Assembly (NCBI GenBank): GCA_000497405.1
Contig: KI547043.1
Location: forward strand, 132,278-177,772
Length of the DNA stretch: 45,495 bases
Source: Streptomycetaceae bacterium MP113-05
Lineage (GTDB): Bacteria; Actinomycetota; Actinomycetes; Streptomycetales; Streptomycetaceae
Direction of reading: 5' to 3'
This document shows positions 32,594 through 42,368 of this stretch, piece by piece. The position numbers and the translations under genes were made by a program. The first letter of the stretch is position 1, and every line of letters begins with the position of its first letter. Below the pieces are notes generated by a model. It worked only from the letters and a program-made list of their open reading frames with translations. It had not been told where the DNA came from and ran no database searches.

Positions 32594-33838
32594 CTGGCCG
32601 GCTACATAGAAGACCGATGGCTGAAGAAGCGCCCCAGCCCGAAGACCGGCAAGCGCGAACGCACTGCCATGTACGGCAAATGCACCCGATACCGCGTCAA
32701 GGGCATCCCTGGCGTCAAAGATCGTTCTTTCGACACCCTTCAGGACGCCAAGACCTGGCTCGCTCAAGCCCAGACAGATGCGCGTCGAGGCGAGTTCATC
32801 GATCCGCGCGACGGTGCCGTCTCTCTCAAGGAGTACATCGAGGGGCACTGGTGGCCCACCCAGAGCGGAGACCCCTCCACTCTCGAGAGGAAGGAACAAC
32901 AGGTGCGTCGCCACATTCTTCCGCATCTCGGTGCTCAGCCGCTGAACGGCGTGGGTACGGAGACGCTCCGCGGGTGGAAGAAGCGCCTGGAAAATGACCT
33001 TGGTCCGACCTCGATCCGCCTTGTCTGGGCGACCCTGTCCAGCATCCTTCAGGCCGCCGTCGAGGACCGCCGACTCGCACGCAATCCGTGCCGCTCCAGC
33101 ACGGTCGGTCCGCCCGCTGCCGCACCCGGCAGGGTCGAGGCTTGGTCGCCCGAGCGTCTGCTGGCCGTCCGCGCAGCCATGCCGGAACGCTATCGGCTCT
33201 TGGTAGAGGTCGGAGCTGGCCTGGGCTTGCGGCAAGGGGAGGCGCTCGGGCTGAGCCTGGAGGACATTGACTTCGAGAAGAAGGTTGTCCATGTGCGGCG
33301 CCAGATCAAGATGGTGCGGACGAAGCTGTGCTTCGCTCTTCCCAAGGGGCGGAAGGTTCGAGATGTGCCGCTGCCTTACAGCGTGGCCGGCGCCATCCAG
33401 CGGCACATGGAGCAGTTCGCTCCGGTGCCGGTCACGCTGCCCTGGGACGACCCGCGTCCTCCTGCGACGCCCGTAGAGGCCAAACATCGGCGGCCGAGGA
33501 CGTACAGCCTCCTGGTGGCCGGGCGCGAGCGGACAGCGGTTAACCGCAACTACTTCAACTCCTACGTCTGGAAGCCAGCCCTGGCCCAGGCAGGGGTGAT
33601 TGCTCCGTTGGAGGAGACCGCGGGTGGACCCCGCGTGTGGGAGCCCTCGAGGGAGCACGGCTTCCACGCTCTGCGTCACTTCTACGCGTCCGAGGAATTG
33701 GAGGCAGGTGAATCGGTCGTGTCGCTGGCGCGCTGGCTGGGACACTCCGACCCGGGCTTCACGTTGCGGAAGTACTCCCACTTCCTGCCCCGCGCGGGTG
33801 CACGGGGGAGCGCCGCGATCGACGCGATCTTCGAGTAG
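32594..33838 (+). CDS. int: Tyrosine-family site-specific integrase; likely CTG start
   Basis: Integrates and excises the island. Catalytic set visible: R213 (LRQGEAL), H358 and R361 (HALRH), H384 (LGHSDP) and Y394 (KYSHF), numbered from 32594. The arm- and core-binding parts contain GVKDRSFDTLQDAKTWLAQA and SLKEYIEGHWW. The first ATG (32669) would drop the normal N-terminus. The frame extends upstream as LAGYIEDRWLKKRPSPKTGK, where relatives normally begin MAGYIEDRW. The codon there is CTG, with a perfect AAGGAG six bases before it. So translation probably starts at CTG 32594, giving 414 residues. It lies 65 bases from the right boundary repeat. Confidence 0.88.
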   Translation: MAGYIEDRWLKKRPSPKTGKRERTAMYGKCTRYRVKGIPGVKDRSFDTLQDAKTWLAQAQTDARRGEFIDPRDGAVSLKEYIEGHWWPTQSGDPSTLERKEQQVRRHILPHLGAQPLNGVGTETLRGWKKRLENDLGPTSIRLVWATLSSILQAAVEDRRLARNPCRSSTVGPPAAAPGRVEAWSPERLLAVRAAMPERYRLLVEVGAGLGLRQGEALGLSLEDIDFEKKVVHVRRQIKMVRTKLCFALPKGRKVRDVPLPYSVAGAIQRHMEQFAPVPVTLPWDDPRPPATPVEAKHRRPRTYSLLVAGRERTAVNRNYFNSYVWKPALAQAGVIAPLEETAGGPRVWEPSREHGFHALRHFYASEELEAGESVVSLARWLGHSDPGFTLRKYSHFLPRAGARGSAAIDAIFE

Positions 33839-33902
33839 GTCCGCCGGACGGCGTAGGACCCGGGCGGCGACCCGTAGGAGCCCACCTCACGTCCAAAGTC
33901 CC

Positions 33903-33999
33903 AGAGAAGTCCCACGGATGCCGCCGCACCTCCTTCTGACCCGCTTCACCGCAGGTCAGGACGGGTGCGGCGGCATCTGCTGTTCAAATGTCGCGGAAG
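33903..33999. repeat. attR: right copy of the island boundary repeat
   Basis: Parallel to 12296-12395. Contains the hairpin arms GCCGCCGCAC (33920-33929) and GTGCGGCGGC (33965-33974) and the exact 12-bp core ATGTCGCGGAAG at 33988-33999. The core is the 3' end of the murA-like gene. Everything left of the crossover, including its ATT codon, TGA and terminator, is island-derived and replaces the displaced originals now at 12296-12395. Confidence 0.8.
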
Positions 34000-35513
34000 G
34001 TTTCGATCTGAGCGCCGACTTCGTTGAGGCGTTCGGCGAGGTCCTCGTAGCCGCGGTTGATGACGTAGACGTTGCGCAGCACCGACGTGCCTTCGGCGGC
34101 GAGCATGCCCAGGAGGACGACCACGGCGGGACGCAGCGCCGGCGGGCACATCATCTCGGCGGCGCGCCAGCGGGTGGGCCCCTCGACCAGCACGCGGTGC
34201 GGGTCGAGCAACTGCAGCCGTCCGCCGAGCCGGTTGAGGTCGGTGAGGTAGATGGCGCGGTTGTCGTAGACCCAGTCGTGGATGAGGGTCTGGCCCTGCG
34301 CGGACGCGGCGATGGCCGCGAAGAAGGGCACGTTGTCGATGTTGAGGCCGGGGAACGGCATCGGGTGGATCTTGTCGATCGGTGCCTCCAGCTTGGAGGG
34401 GCGGACCGTCAGGTCGGTGAGCCGGGTGCGGCCGTTGTCCGCCGGGTACTCCGCGCTGCGGTCGACGTCCAGGCCCATCTCCTCCAGGACCGCCAGCTCG
34501 ATCTCCAGGAACTCCACGGGGACGCGACGCACCGTCAGCTCGGACTGGGTGACGACCGCTGCGGTGACGAGGCTCATGGCCTCGACCGGGTCCTCGGAGG
34601 GGGAGTAGTCGACGTCGCGGTCGATCGCGGCGACGCCGTGCACGGTGAGGGTGGTGGAGCCGACCCCCTCGACGCGGACGCCGAGCTGCTCCAGGAAGAA
34701 GCAGAGGTCCTGGACCATGTAGTTGGAGGAGGCGTTGCGGATGACCGTGACGCCCTCGTGCCGGGCGGCGGCCAGCAGGGCGTTCTCCGTCACCGTGTCG
34801 CCGCGTTCGGTCAGCACGATCGGACGTTCCGGGGTGACGGTGCGGTCGACGACCGCGTGGTAGACGCCCTCGGTCGCGGTGACGTCCAGGCCGAATCGGC
34901 GCAGCGCGATCATGTGTGGCTGGACGGTGCGCGTGCCGAGGTCGCAGCCGCCGGCGTAGGGGATGCTGAACGCATCGGTCCGGTGTAGCAGCGGGCCGAG
35001 GAACATGATGATGCTGCGGGTGCGGCGTGCGGCCTCGGCGTCGATGGAACCCAGGTCCAGTTCGGCAGGCGGCACGATTTCCAGGTCGCCGGCCTCGTTG
35101 AGCCAGCGGGTGCGGACGCCGACGGAGCCGAGGACCTCGAGGATGCGGAAGACCTCCTCGATGCGCGCGACCCGGCGCAGCACGGTGCGGCCGGAGTTGA
35201 GCAGTGAGGCGCAGAGCAGAGCGACGCAGGCGTTCTTGCTCGTCTTGACTGCGATGGAGCCCGACAGGCGGCGCCCGCCGACGACCCGCAGGTGCATCGG
35301 ACCGGAGTAGCCGAGGGAGACGATCTCACTGTCCAGCGCTTCGGAGATGCGGGCGATCATCTCAAGGCTGATGTTCTGATTTCCGCGTTCGATGCGGTTG
35401 ACGGCGCTCTGGCTGGTGCCGAGTGCCTCCGCGAGTTGCGACTGTGTCCAGCGCCGGTGCTGGCGGGCGTCGCGGATCAACTGGCCGATGCGAGCGAGGT
35501 AGTCATCCGTCAT
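33984..35513 (-). CDS. murA2: UDP-GlcNAc 1-carboxyvinyltransferase homologue with N-terminal XRE domain
   Basis: 509 residues: an XRE helix-turn-helix at about 8-62 (RWTQSQLAEALGTSQSAVNRIERGNQNIS) fused to an EPSP-synthase/MurA fold (about 73-509). MurA features: substrate Lys-Asn in TSKNACVALL and the catalytic Cys loop GGCDLGTRTVQPH (C190, the residue fosfomycin alkylates in MurA). This matches the second murA gene next to aconitase in S. coelicolor as I recall it. Enolpyruvyl transfer to UDP-GlcNAc is the family reaction, but activity of this fused form is not certain. Its last codons are the island attachment core, so the 3' end is a chromosome/island hybrid. An 18-bp palindrome lies 12 bases before the start. 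Confidence 0.85.
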   Translation of the reverse strand: MTDDYLARIGQLIRDARQHRRWTQSQLAEALGTSQSAVNRIERGNQNISLEMIARISEALDSEIVSLGYSGPMHLRVVGGRRLSGSIAVKTSKNACVALLCASLLNSGRTVLRRVARIEEVFRILEVLGSVGVRTRWLNEAGDLEIVPPAELDLGSIDAEAARRTRSIIMFLGPLLHRTDAFSIPYAGGCDLGTRTVQPHMIALRRFGLDVTATEGVYHAVVDRTVTPERPIVLTERGDTVTENALLAAARHEGVTVIRNASSNYMVQDLCFFLEQLGVRVEGVGSTTLTVHGVAAIDRDVDYSPSEDPVEAMSLVTAAVVTQSELTVRRVPVEFLEIELAVLEEMGLDVDRSAEYPADNGRTRLTDLTVRPSKLEAPIDKIHPMPFPGLNIDNVPFFAAIAASAQGQTLIHDWVYDNRAIYLTDLNRLGGRLQLLDPHRVLVEGPTRWRAAEMMCPPALRPAVVVLLGMLAAEGTSVLRNVYVINRGYEDLAERLNEVGAQIETFRDI

Positions 35514-35524
35514 ACGTCAGACGT

Positions 35525-35542
35525 TATCTCAGATGTGAGATA
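35525..35542. promoter_or_regulatory. 18-bp palindrome TATCTC-N6-GAGATA upstream of the murA-like gene
   Basis: TATCTCAGATGTGAGATA, perfect 7-bp arms around GATG, between 12 and 29 bases before the start codon. The position would block translation initiation or transcription. It shares its outer six bases on each side with the site at 35669. Confidence 0.65.
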
Positions 35543-35668
35543 GCCGGGCATCGAGACGCGCCGATTCGGGCCGAACGGGTGAACGGTCGCGCGATCCGGG
35601 GCACGCGTGAGGGGGCGGTACGGTCGGCGTGGCCCGGGCGTGACCGTTCCCGGGTCGTACACTAGAGT

Positions 35669-35686
35669 TATCTCGACATCGAGATA
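35669..35686. promoter_or_regulatory. 18-bp palindrome TATCTC-N6-GAGATA upstream of aconitase
   Basis: TATCTCGACATCGAGATA, perfect 8-bp arms, five bases after a TACACT -10-like hexamer (35658-35663) and 86 bases before the aconitase start. Same length and same outer hexamers as the site beside the divergent gene, so one regulator probably binds both. The MarR-type regulator TamR is known to act on aconitase in Streptomyces and is one candidate. The XRE domain of the murA-like protein is another. Confidence 0.65.
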
Positions 35687-35731
35687 TCTGGCGAAAGGCG
35701 AGCCCCGGCGACCTACGGGGAGGCTTGCCGC

Positions 35732-38493
<2,762 letters not shown>

Positions 38494-38527
38494 CCTGGGG
38501 GTAGCCCGGCCTTTCACCTCGTGAACG

Positions 38528-38565
38528 CGGCGCCGCACCCCGTCTCCGGGCGGGGTGCGGCGCCG
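38528..38565 (+). terminator. Terminator after aconitase
   Basis: Perfect 15-bp inverted repeat (arm CGGCGCCGCACCCCG and its reverse complement) with an 8-base loop, 35 bases after the aconitase stop. Confidence 0.85.
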
Positions 38566-38659
38566 TCGTGTCCACGTCCCGGCGTGGCGCTCCGTGAGAG
38601 GTCTCAACTCGGGAAAGACTGGGACGGATCAGCGCGACGATCTTGCCTCACCGGCGAGA

Positions 38660-38675
38660 AGTGGACTATACCTGT
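38660..38675. promoter_or_regulatory. Candidate DasR (dre-like) site upstream of ngcE
   Basis: AGTGGACTATACCTGT matches 12 of 16 positions of the DasR operator consensus AGTGGTCTAGACCACT. DasR is the GntR-type regulator of N-acetylglucosamine and chitin use in Streptomyces, so a site before ngcE makes sense. Moderate match only. Confidence 0.45.
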
Positions 38676-38767
38676 CGGCACCCGAGCGGCCGTGCGCCTG
38701 AGCACCACAGCAGCAGCGGACGCCGTCTTTCCAGCCACAGGGCGCATCACCCAGCAAAGGGGAAGCC

Positions 38768-40186
38768 ATGGGATCCACGTTCGACGTCCACCGCCGAGAC
38801 CTCGTCAAGCGCGCTGCTGCCGCCGGTCTGATCGCGGTCCCCGCCATGGGTGTGCTCACCTCCTGTGCCAGCGGGAGCGGCGACAGCAAGCAGGTGGACA
38901 AGGGTGAGAAGACCGAGAAGAACCCGCTCGCCGTCAACGGCACCGCGGCCCTCGAGGTCTACATCTTCGACGGCGGTTTCGGCACCCAGTACGCCAAGGA
39001 CGCGGCGAAGACGTACGAGAAGAGTTTCCCCGAGGCCGACGTCGCGGTGAAGGCGACGCAGAAGATCCAGTCCGTCCTCCAGCCCCGCTTCAACGGCGGG
39101 ACGCCGCCCGACCTCGTCGACAACTACGGCGCCGAGCGGATGGACATGGGCGTGCTGGTGGGTCAGAAGCAGCTGACCGACCTCACCCCGCTGCTGGACG
39201 CGCCCTCCGTCGACGACCCCGCCAAGAAGGTCCGTGACACGCTGCGTCCCGGCATCGTCGAGATGGGCCAGTACGACAGCGACGCCGTGTACGCCCTGTA
39301 CTACGCCTACACCGTCTACGGCGCCTGGTACTCGCAGACGAACCTGGACAAGCTGGGCGTCGAATACCCCGAGACCTGGGACGACATGCTCAAGGTCTGC
39401 GCCAAGGCCAAGAAGAAAGGTGTGGCGGGCTGGACCTACCCCGGCAAGTACCCCTACTACCTGCCGTTCAGCCTGTACCCCTTCATGGCCAAGATCGGCG
39501 GCCCCGAGGTGCTGAAGGCCATCGACAACCTGGAGGCGGACGCCTGGAAGCACCCGGCGGTCAAGGCGGCGCTGGAGGCGTACTACGAGCTCCAGCAGAA
39601 GGGGTACATCCTCCAGGGCACCCCGGGCCTGACGCACACCCAGTCGCAGACCGCATGGAACGAGGGCGAGGCGCTCTTCATCCCGAACGGCTCCTGGGTG
39701 GAGAACGAGAGCGCGAAGACCACGCCGGACGACTTCGAGATGCGGGTCGGTGCGCCGTCCAGTCTGGACAGCGGCGACAAGATGCCCTTCGGGACGCTCT
39801 GGGCCTCGGGCAGCGAGTCCTTCGTCGTACCGTCCAAGGCCAAGAACGTGGCCGGCGGCATGGAGCAGCTGCGCATCATGCTGGGCGAGAAGGCCTCCAG
39901 CAACTTCGTGCAGCAGGTGTCCTCGCTCACCGCTCTGGACGGCGGGACCGAAGGCTCGCTGCCCCCGGGCCTGAACTCGGCGGTCGAGGCGCTGAAGGCC
40001 GCCGGGGACAACGTCGTCAACCCCCGCAGCCCGGGCTGGTACGTCACGCTGCACAAGGACAAGATCGGCGGCGTCCTCGGCGAGATGATGGCCGGCCGGA
40101 TCACCCCGGCCGAATGCGTCAAGCAGGCGCAGAAGCTCACCGACGAGGCGCGCGAAGACGACTCCATCACGCACTACAAGCACTGA
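38768..40186 (+). CDS. ngcE: N-acetylglucosamine/N,N'-diacetylchitobiose ABC transporter, substrate-binding lipoprotein
   Basis: Extracellular binding protein of about 472 residues (family 1 sugar-binding). N-terminus: twin-arginine motif RRDLVKR, hydrophobic stretch and lipobox LTSC (lipidated Cys near residue 36), so it is a Tat-exported lipoprotein. Mature domain features EVYIFDGGFGTQYAKDAAK and GTLWASGSESFVVPSKAKN fit NgcE. AAAGGGGAAG precedes the ATG. Gene order ngcEFG-rok7B7-xylFG is that of S. coelicolor. It delivers chitin-derived sugars to NgcFG; the ATPase is not encoded here (MsiK serves such systems in Streptomyces). Confidence 0.88.
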   Translation: MGSTFDVHRRDLVKRAAAAGLIAVPAMGVLTSCASGSGDSKQVDKGEKTEKNPLAVNGTAALEVYIFDGGFGTQYAKDAAKTYEKSFPEADVAVKATQKIQSVLQPRFNGGTPPDLVDNYGAERMDMGVLVGQKQLTDLTPLLDAPSVDDPAKKVRDTLRPGIVEMGQYDSDAVYALYYAYTVYGAWYSQTNLDKLGVEYPETWDDMLKVCAKAKKKGVAGWTYPGKYPYYLPFSLYPFMAKIGGPEVLKAIDNLEADAWKHPAVKAALEAYYELQQKGYILQGTPGLTHTQSQTAWNEGEALFIPNGSWVENESAKTTPDDFEMRVGAPSSLDSGDKMPFGTLWASGSESFVVPSKAKNVAGGMEQLRIMLGEKASSNFVQQVSSLTALDGGTEGSLPPGLNSAVEALKAAGDNVVNPRSPGWYVTLHKDKIGGVLGEMMAGRITPAECVKQAQKLTDEAREDDSITHYKH

Positions 40187-40201
40187 CGCCCCCTCGCCCG
40201 T

Positions 40202-40221
40202 CGGCGGCGTTCGCGCCGCCG
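40202..40221 (+). other. UUCG-loop hairpin between ngcE and ngcF
   Basis: Perfect 8-bp stem CGGCGGCG / CGCCGCCG closed by a TTCG tetraloop, an unusually stable RNA hairpin. Likely protects the ngcE mRNA 3' end or reduces read-through so that the binding protein is made in excess over the permeases. Confidence 0.6.
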
Positions 40222-40247
40222 GCGCAGGGAGATCGGAGTCGAAGGAC

Positions 40248-41171
40248 ATGCAGCACGGCAAGTACCGGTTCATCGCCGGGTTCCTCGTGGTCCCTCTGGT
40301 GATCTACGTACTTTTCGTGATCTGGCCGTTCATCCAGTCCATCTACTACTCGTTCACGGACTGGAGCGGACTCAGCCCGGAGTTCTCCTTCGTCGGCTTC
40401 GCCAACTATGAGCGGATGCTGAACGACAGCGACTTCTGGGACGCCCTGGGGCACAGCCTGCTGTTCCTCGCACTGCTGCCGGTGGCGACGATCGGGTTCG
40501 CCCTGTTCCTCGCGTTCATGATCAACGTCGGCGGGCGGCGCCGCAAGGGCGCCGCCATCACCGGCGTGCGGGGCTCGGGCCTGTACAAGATCCTCTACTT
40601 CTTCCCGCAGGTGCTGTCGATCGCCATCGTCGCCCTGCTCTTCCAGTTCCTCTACAACCCCCGCAACGGCGCCTTCAACGCCGGTCTGGAGGCTGTCGGG
40701 CTGGGCTCGGTGAAGCCGGACTGGCTGGGCGACCCGGAGCTCGCCCTGTGGTGCGTCATGTTCGTGCTGTTCTGGTGCACGGTGGGTTTCTTCGTGGTCC
40801 TCTTCTCGGCCGGCATGTCCTCCATCCCCGGGGACATCTATGAGGCCGCACTGCTGGACGGTGCCGGCCGCTTCACCACGTTCTTCCGGATCACCCTGCC
40901 GCTGCTGTGGGACACGGTGCAGTCCGGCTGGGTCTACATGGGCATCCTGGCGCTGGGCCCGGAGGCGTTCGCCGTCGTGCAGATCATGACCGTCGGGCCG
41001 GGCGGCCCGGCGAACTCCACGACGGTGCTGCCGCTCGAGGTGTACACGACGGCCTTCTCCGACGCCCAGGCCGCCTACGCGACCACCATCGGCGTCGCGC
41101 TGTTGATCGTCACCCTGACCTTCGCGGCCATCGTGCTGAAGCTCGGCCGGCGCGAGCGACTGGAGTACTGA
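40248..41171 (+). CDS. ngcF: Sugar ABC transporter permease, MalF type
   Basis: 307 residues with six to seven membrane segments, the first YRFIAGFLVVPLVIYVLFVI. The ATPase-contact EAA loop is EAALLDGAGRFTTFFRITLP. GGAG site before the ATG. Forms the membrane channel with the next gene product for N-acetylglucosamine/chitobiose uptake. Confidence 0.88.
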   Translation: MQHGKYRFIAGFLVVPLVIYVLFVIWPFIQSIYYSFTDWSGLSPEFSFVGFANYERMLNDSDFWDALGHSLLFLALLPVATIGFALFLAFMINVGGRRRKGAAITGVRGSGLYKILYFFPQVLSIAIVALLFQFLYNPRNGAFNAGLEAVGLGSVKPDWLGDPELALWCVMFVLFWCTVGFFVVLFSAGMSSIPGDIYEAALLDGAGRFTTFFRITLPLLWDTVQSGWVYMGILALGPEAFAVVQIMTVGPGGPANSTTVLPLEVYTTAFSDAQAAYATTIGVALLIVTLTFAAIVLKLGRRERLEY

Positions 41172-41178
41172 GTTACCG

Positions 41179-42108
41179 ATGAAGACGACCGACACCCCGT
41201 TGTCCAGCGCAGGGCCGGAACCGGCGTGCCCAGCCGTGACGAAGACGAACGCCCCGCCCGGTCCGTCCCCGCGGCCGAAACGCGAGGGAGGCGCCCTCAA
41301 CGTCTTCTCGCACGGCGTACTCGCGCTGTGGGGCTTCATGGTCGCCCTGCCCCTGCTGTGGGCGGTGATGACCTCCTTCAAGACCGACCGGGAGATCTTC
41401 ACCTCGCCGTGGTCACTGCCCACCGAGCTGCACTTCGAGAACTGGTCGCGCGCCTGGACCCAGGCGAACATGAGCGACTACTTCGGCAACACGATCGTCG
41501 TGGTCGGCGGCTCGCTCTTCGGCACCATGCTGCTCGGCTCGATGACGGCCTACGTGCTGGCGCGCTTCGACTTCCCCGGCCGGCAGTTCCTGTACTTCCT
41601 GTTCATCGGCGGCATGAGCTTCCCGATCATCCTGGCGCTGGTGCCGCTGTTCTACGTCATGAACAACATGGGCCTGCTCAACACCCGGCACGGCCTGATC
41701 CTGGTGTACATCGGCTACTCGCTGCCGTTCACGGTCTTCTTCCTCACCTCCTTCTTCCGTACCCTGCCCACCTCTGTCGCCGAGGCGGCGATGATCGACG
41801 GCGCCTCGCACTCGCGGACGTTCTTCCAGGTGATGCTGCCGATGGCCAAGCCAGGGCTGATCAGCGTCGGCATCTTCAACTTCCTCGGGCAGTGGAACCA
41901 GTACCTGCTGCCCACGGTGCTCAACACGGATCCGGACAAGAAGGTGCTCTCCCAGGGGTTGGTCCAGCTCGCCGTGGACCAGGGGTACAAGGGCGACTGG
42001 TCCGGTCTCTTCGCCGGCCTGGTCATGGCCATGCTTCCGGTCCTCGCGGCGTACGTCATCTTCCAGCGGCAGGTGGTCTCCGGCCTCACGGCCGGCGCCC
42101 TGAAGTGA
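41179..42108 (+). CDS. ngcG: Sugar ABC transporter permease, MalG type
   Basis: 309 residues, six membrane segments after a ~45-residue hydrophilic N-terminal extension rich in Pro and Ala. The EAA loop is EAAMIDGASHSRTFFQVMLP, and the MalG-type C-terminus is FQRQVVSGLTAGALK. Starts seven bases after ngcF, so translation is closely linked. Partner of NgcF. Confidence 0.88.
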   Translation: MKTTDTPLSSAGPEPACPAVTKTNAPPGPSPRPKREGGALNVFSHGVLALWGFMVALPLLWAVMTSFKTDREIFTSPWSLPTELHFENWSRAWTQANMSDYFGNTIVVVGGSLFGTMLLGSMTAYVLARFDFPGRQFLYFLFIGGMSFPIILALVPLFYVMNNMGLLNTRHGLILVYIGYSLPFTVFFLTSFFRTLPTSVAEAAMIDGASHSRTFFQVMLPMAKPGLISVGIFNFLGQWNQYLLPTVLNTDPDKKVLSQGLVQLAVDQGYKGDWSGLFAGLVMAMLPVLAAYVIFQRQVVSGLTAGALK

Positions 42109-42368
42109 CGCCCGGGTGAGGTGACGTCGCAGGCGCGGCGACTCACGGATACGGCCCGGCTGCGGACCGTACCCGTGGGTCGTCACGTCTGCTCGTCCCG
42201 GTGGGAAATGTTCACGTCTGAGCGACGACCACACTCAAGGTCTTGACGGGAGAGAACCCTCAGCGCTCTGCTTAGAGTTCAGATGTTGGAAGCGGGTCGT
42301 GGCCGAGCTCGTCGGTGCGGCCGACGGGCCGGCGGACGCCACCCGTCGAGGCGGGAGTGGGGCATCAC

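Larger units (their letters stand above)
12384..33999. mobile_element. Integrated genomic island with defence/conflict cargo, inserted in the 3' end of a murA-like gene
   Basis: About 21.6 kb between two copies of a 12-bp core inside longer imperfect direct repeats. The tyrosine integrase at 32594-33838 sits next to the right copy and an excisionase-type gene precedes it, the usual order for site-specific islands. The integrase target is the 3' end of a protein gene, and the island side supplies an equivalent last codon, stop and terminator so the host gene stays intact. Cargo: the pPIWI-RE trio, a polymorphic toxin and its probable immunity gene, a PD-(D/E)XK-like nuclease, XRE/TPR and 2H genes, and two IS elements. 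No rep, FtsK/Tra or phage structural genes were seen, so it is not a typical AICE or prophage. The split excisionase suggests it is no longer excisable. Confidence 0.8.

Noticed and set aside
29339-33838. Composite transposon formed by the two IS elements
   Set aside because: The two IS are of different families, each with its own target duplication or TA site, so they inserted independently.
12384-33999. Prophage or AICE
   Set aside because: No capsid, portal, terminase, tail, Rep or FtsK/Tra genes were recognised; called a genomic island instead.
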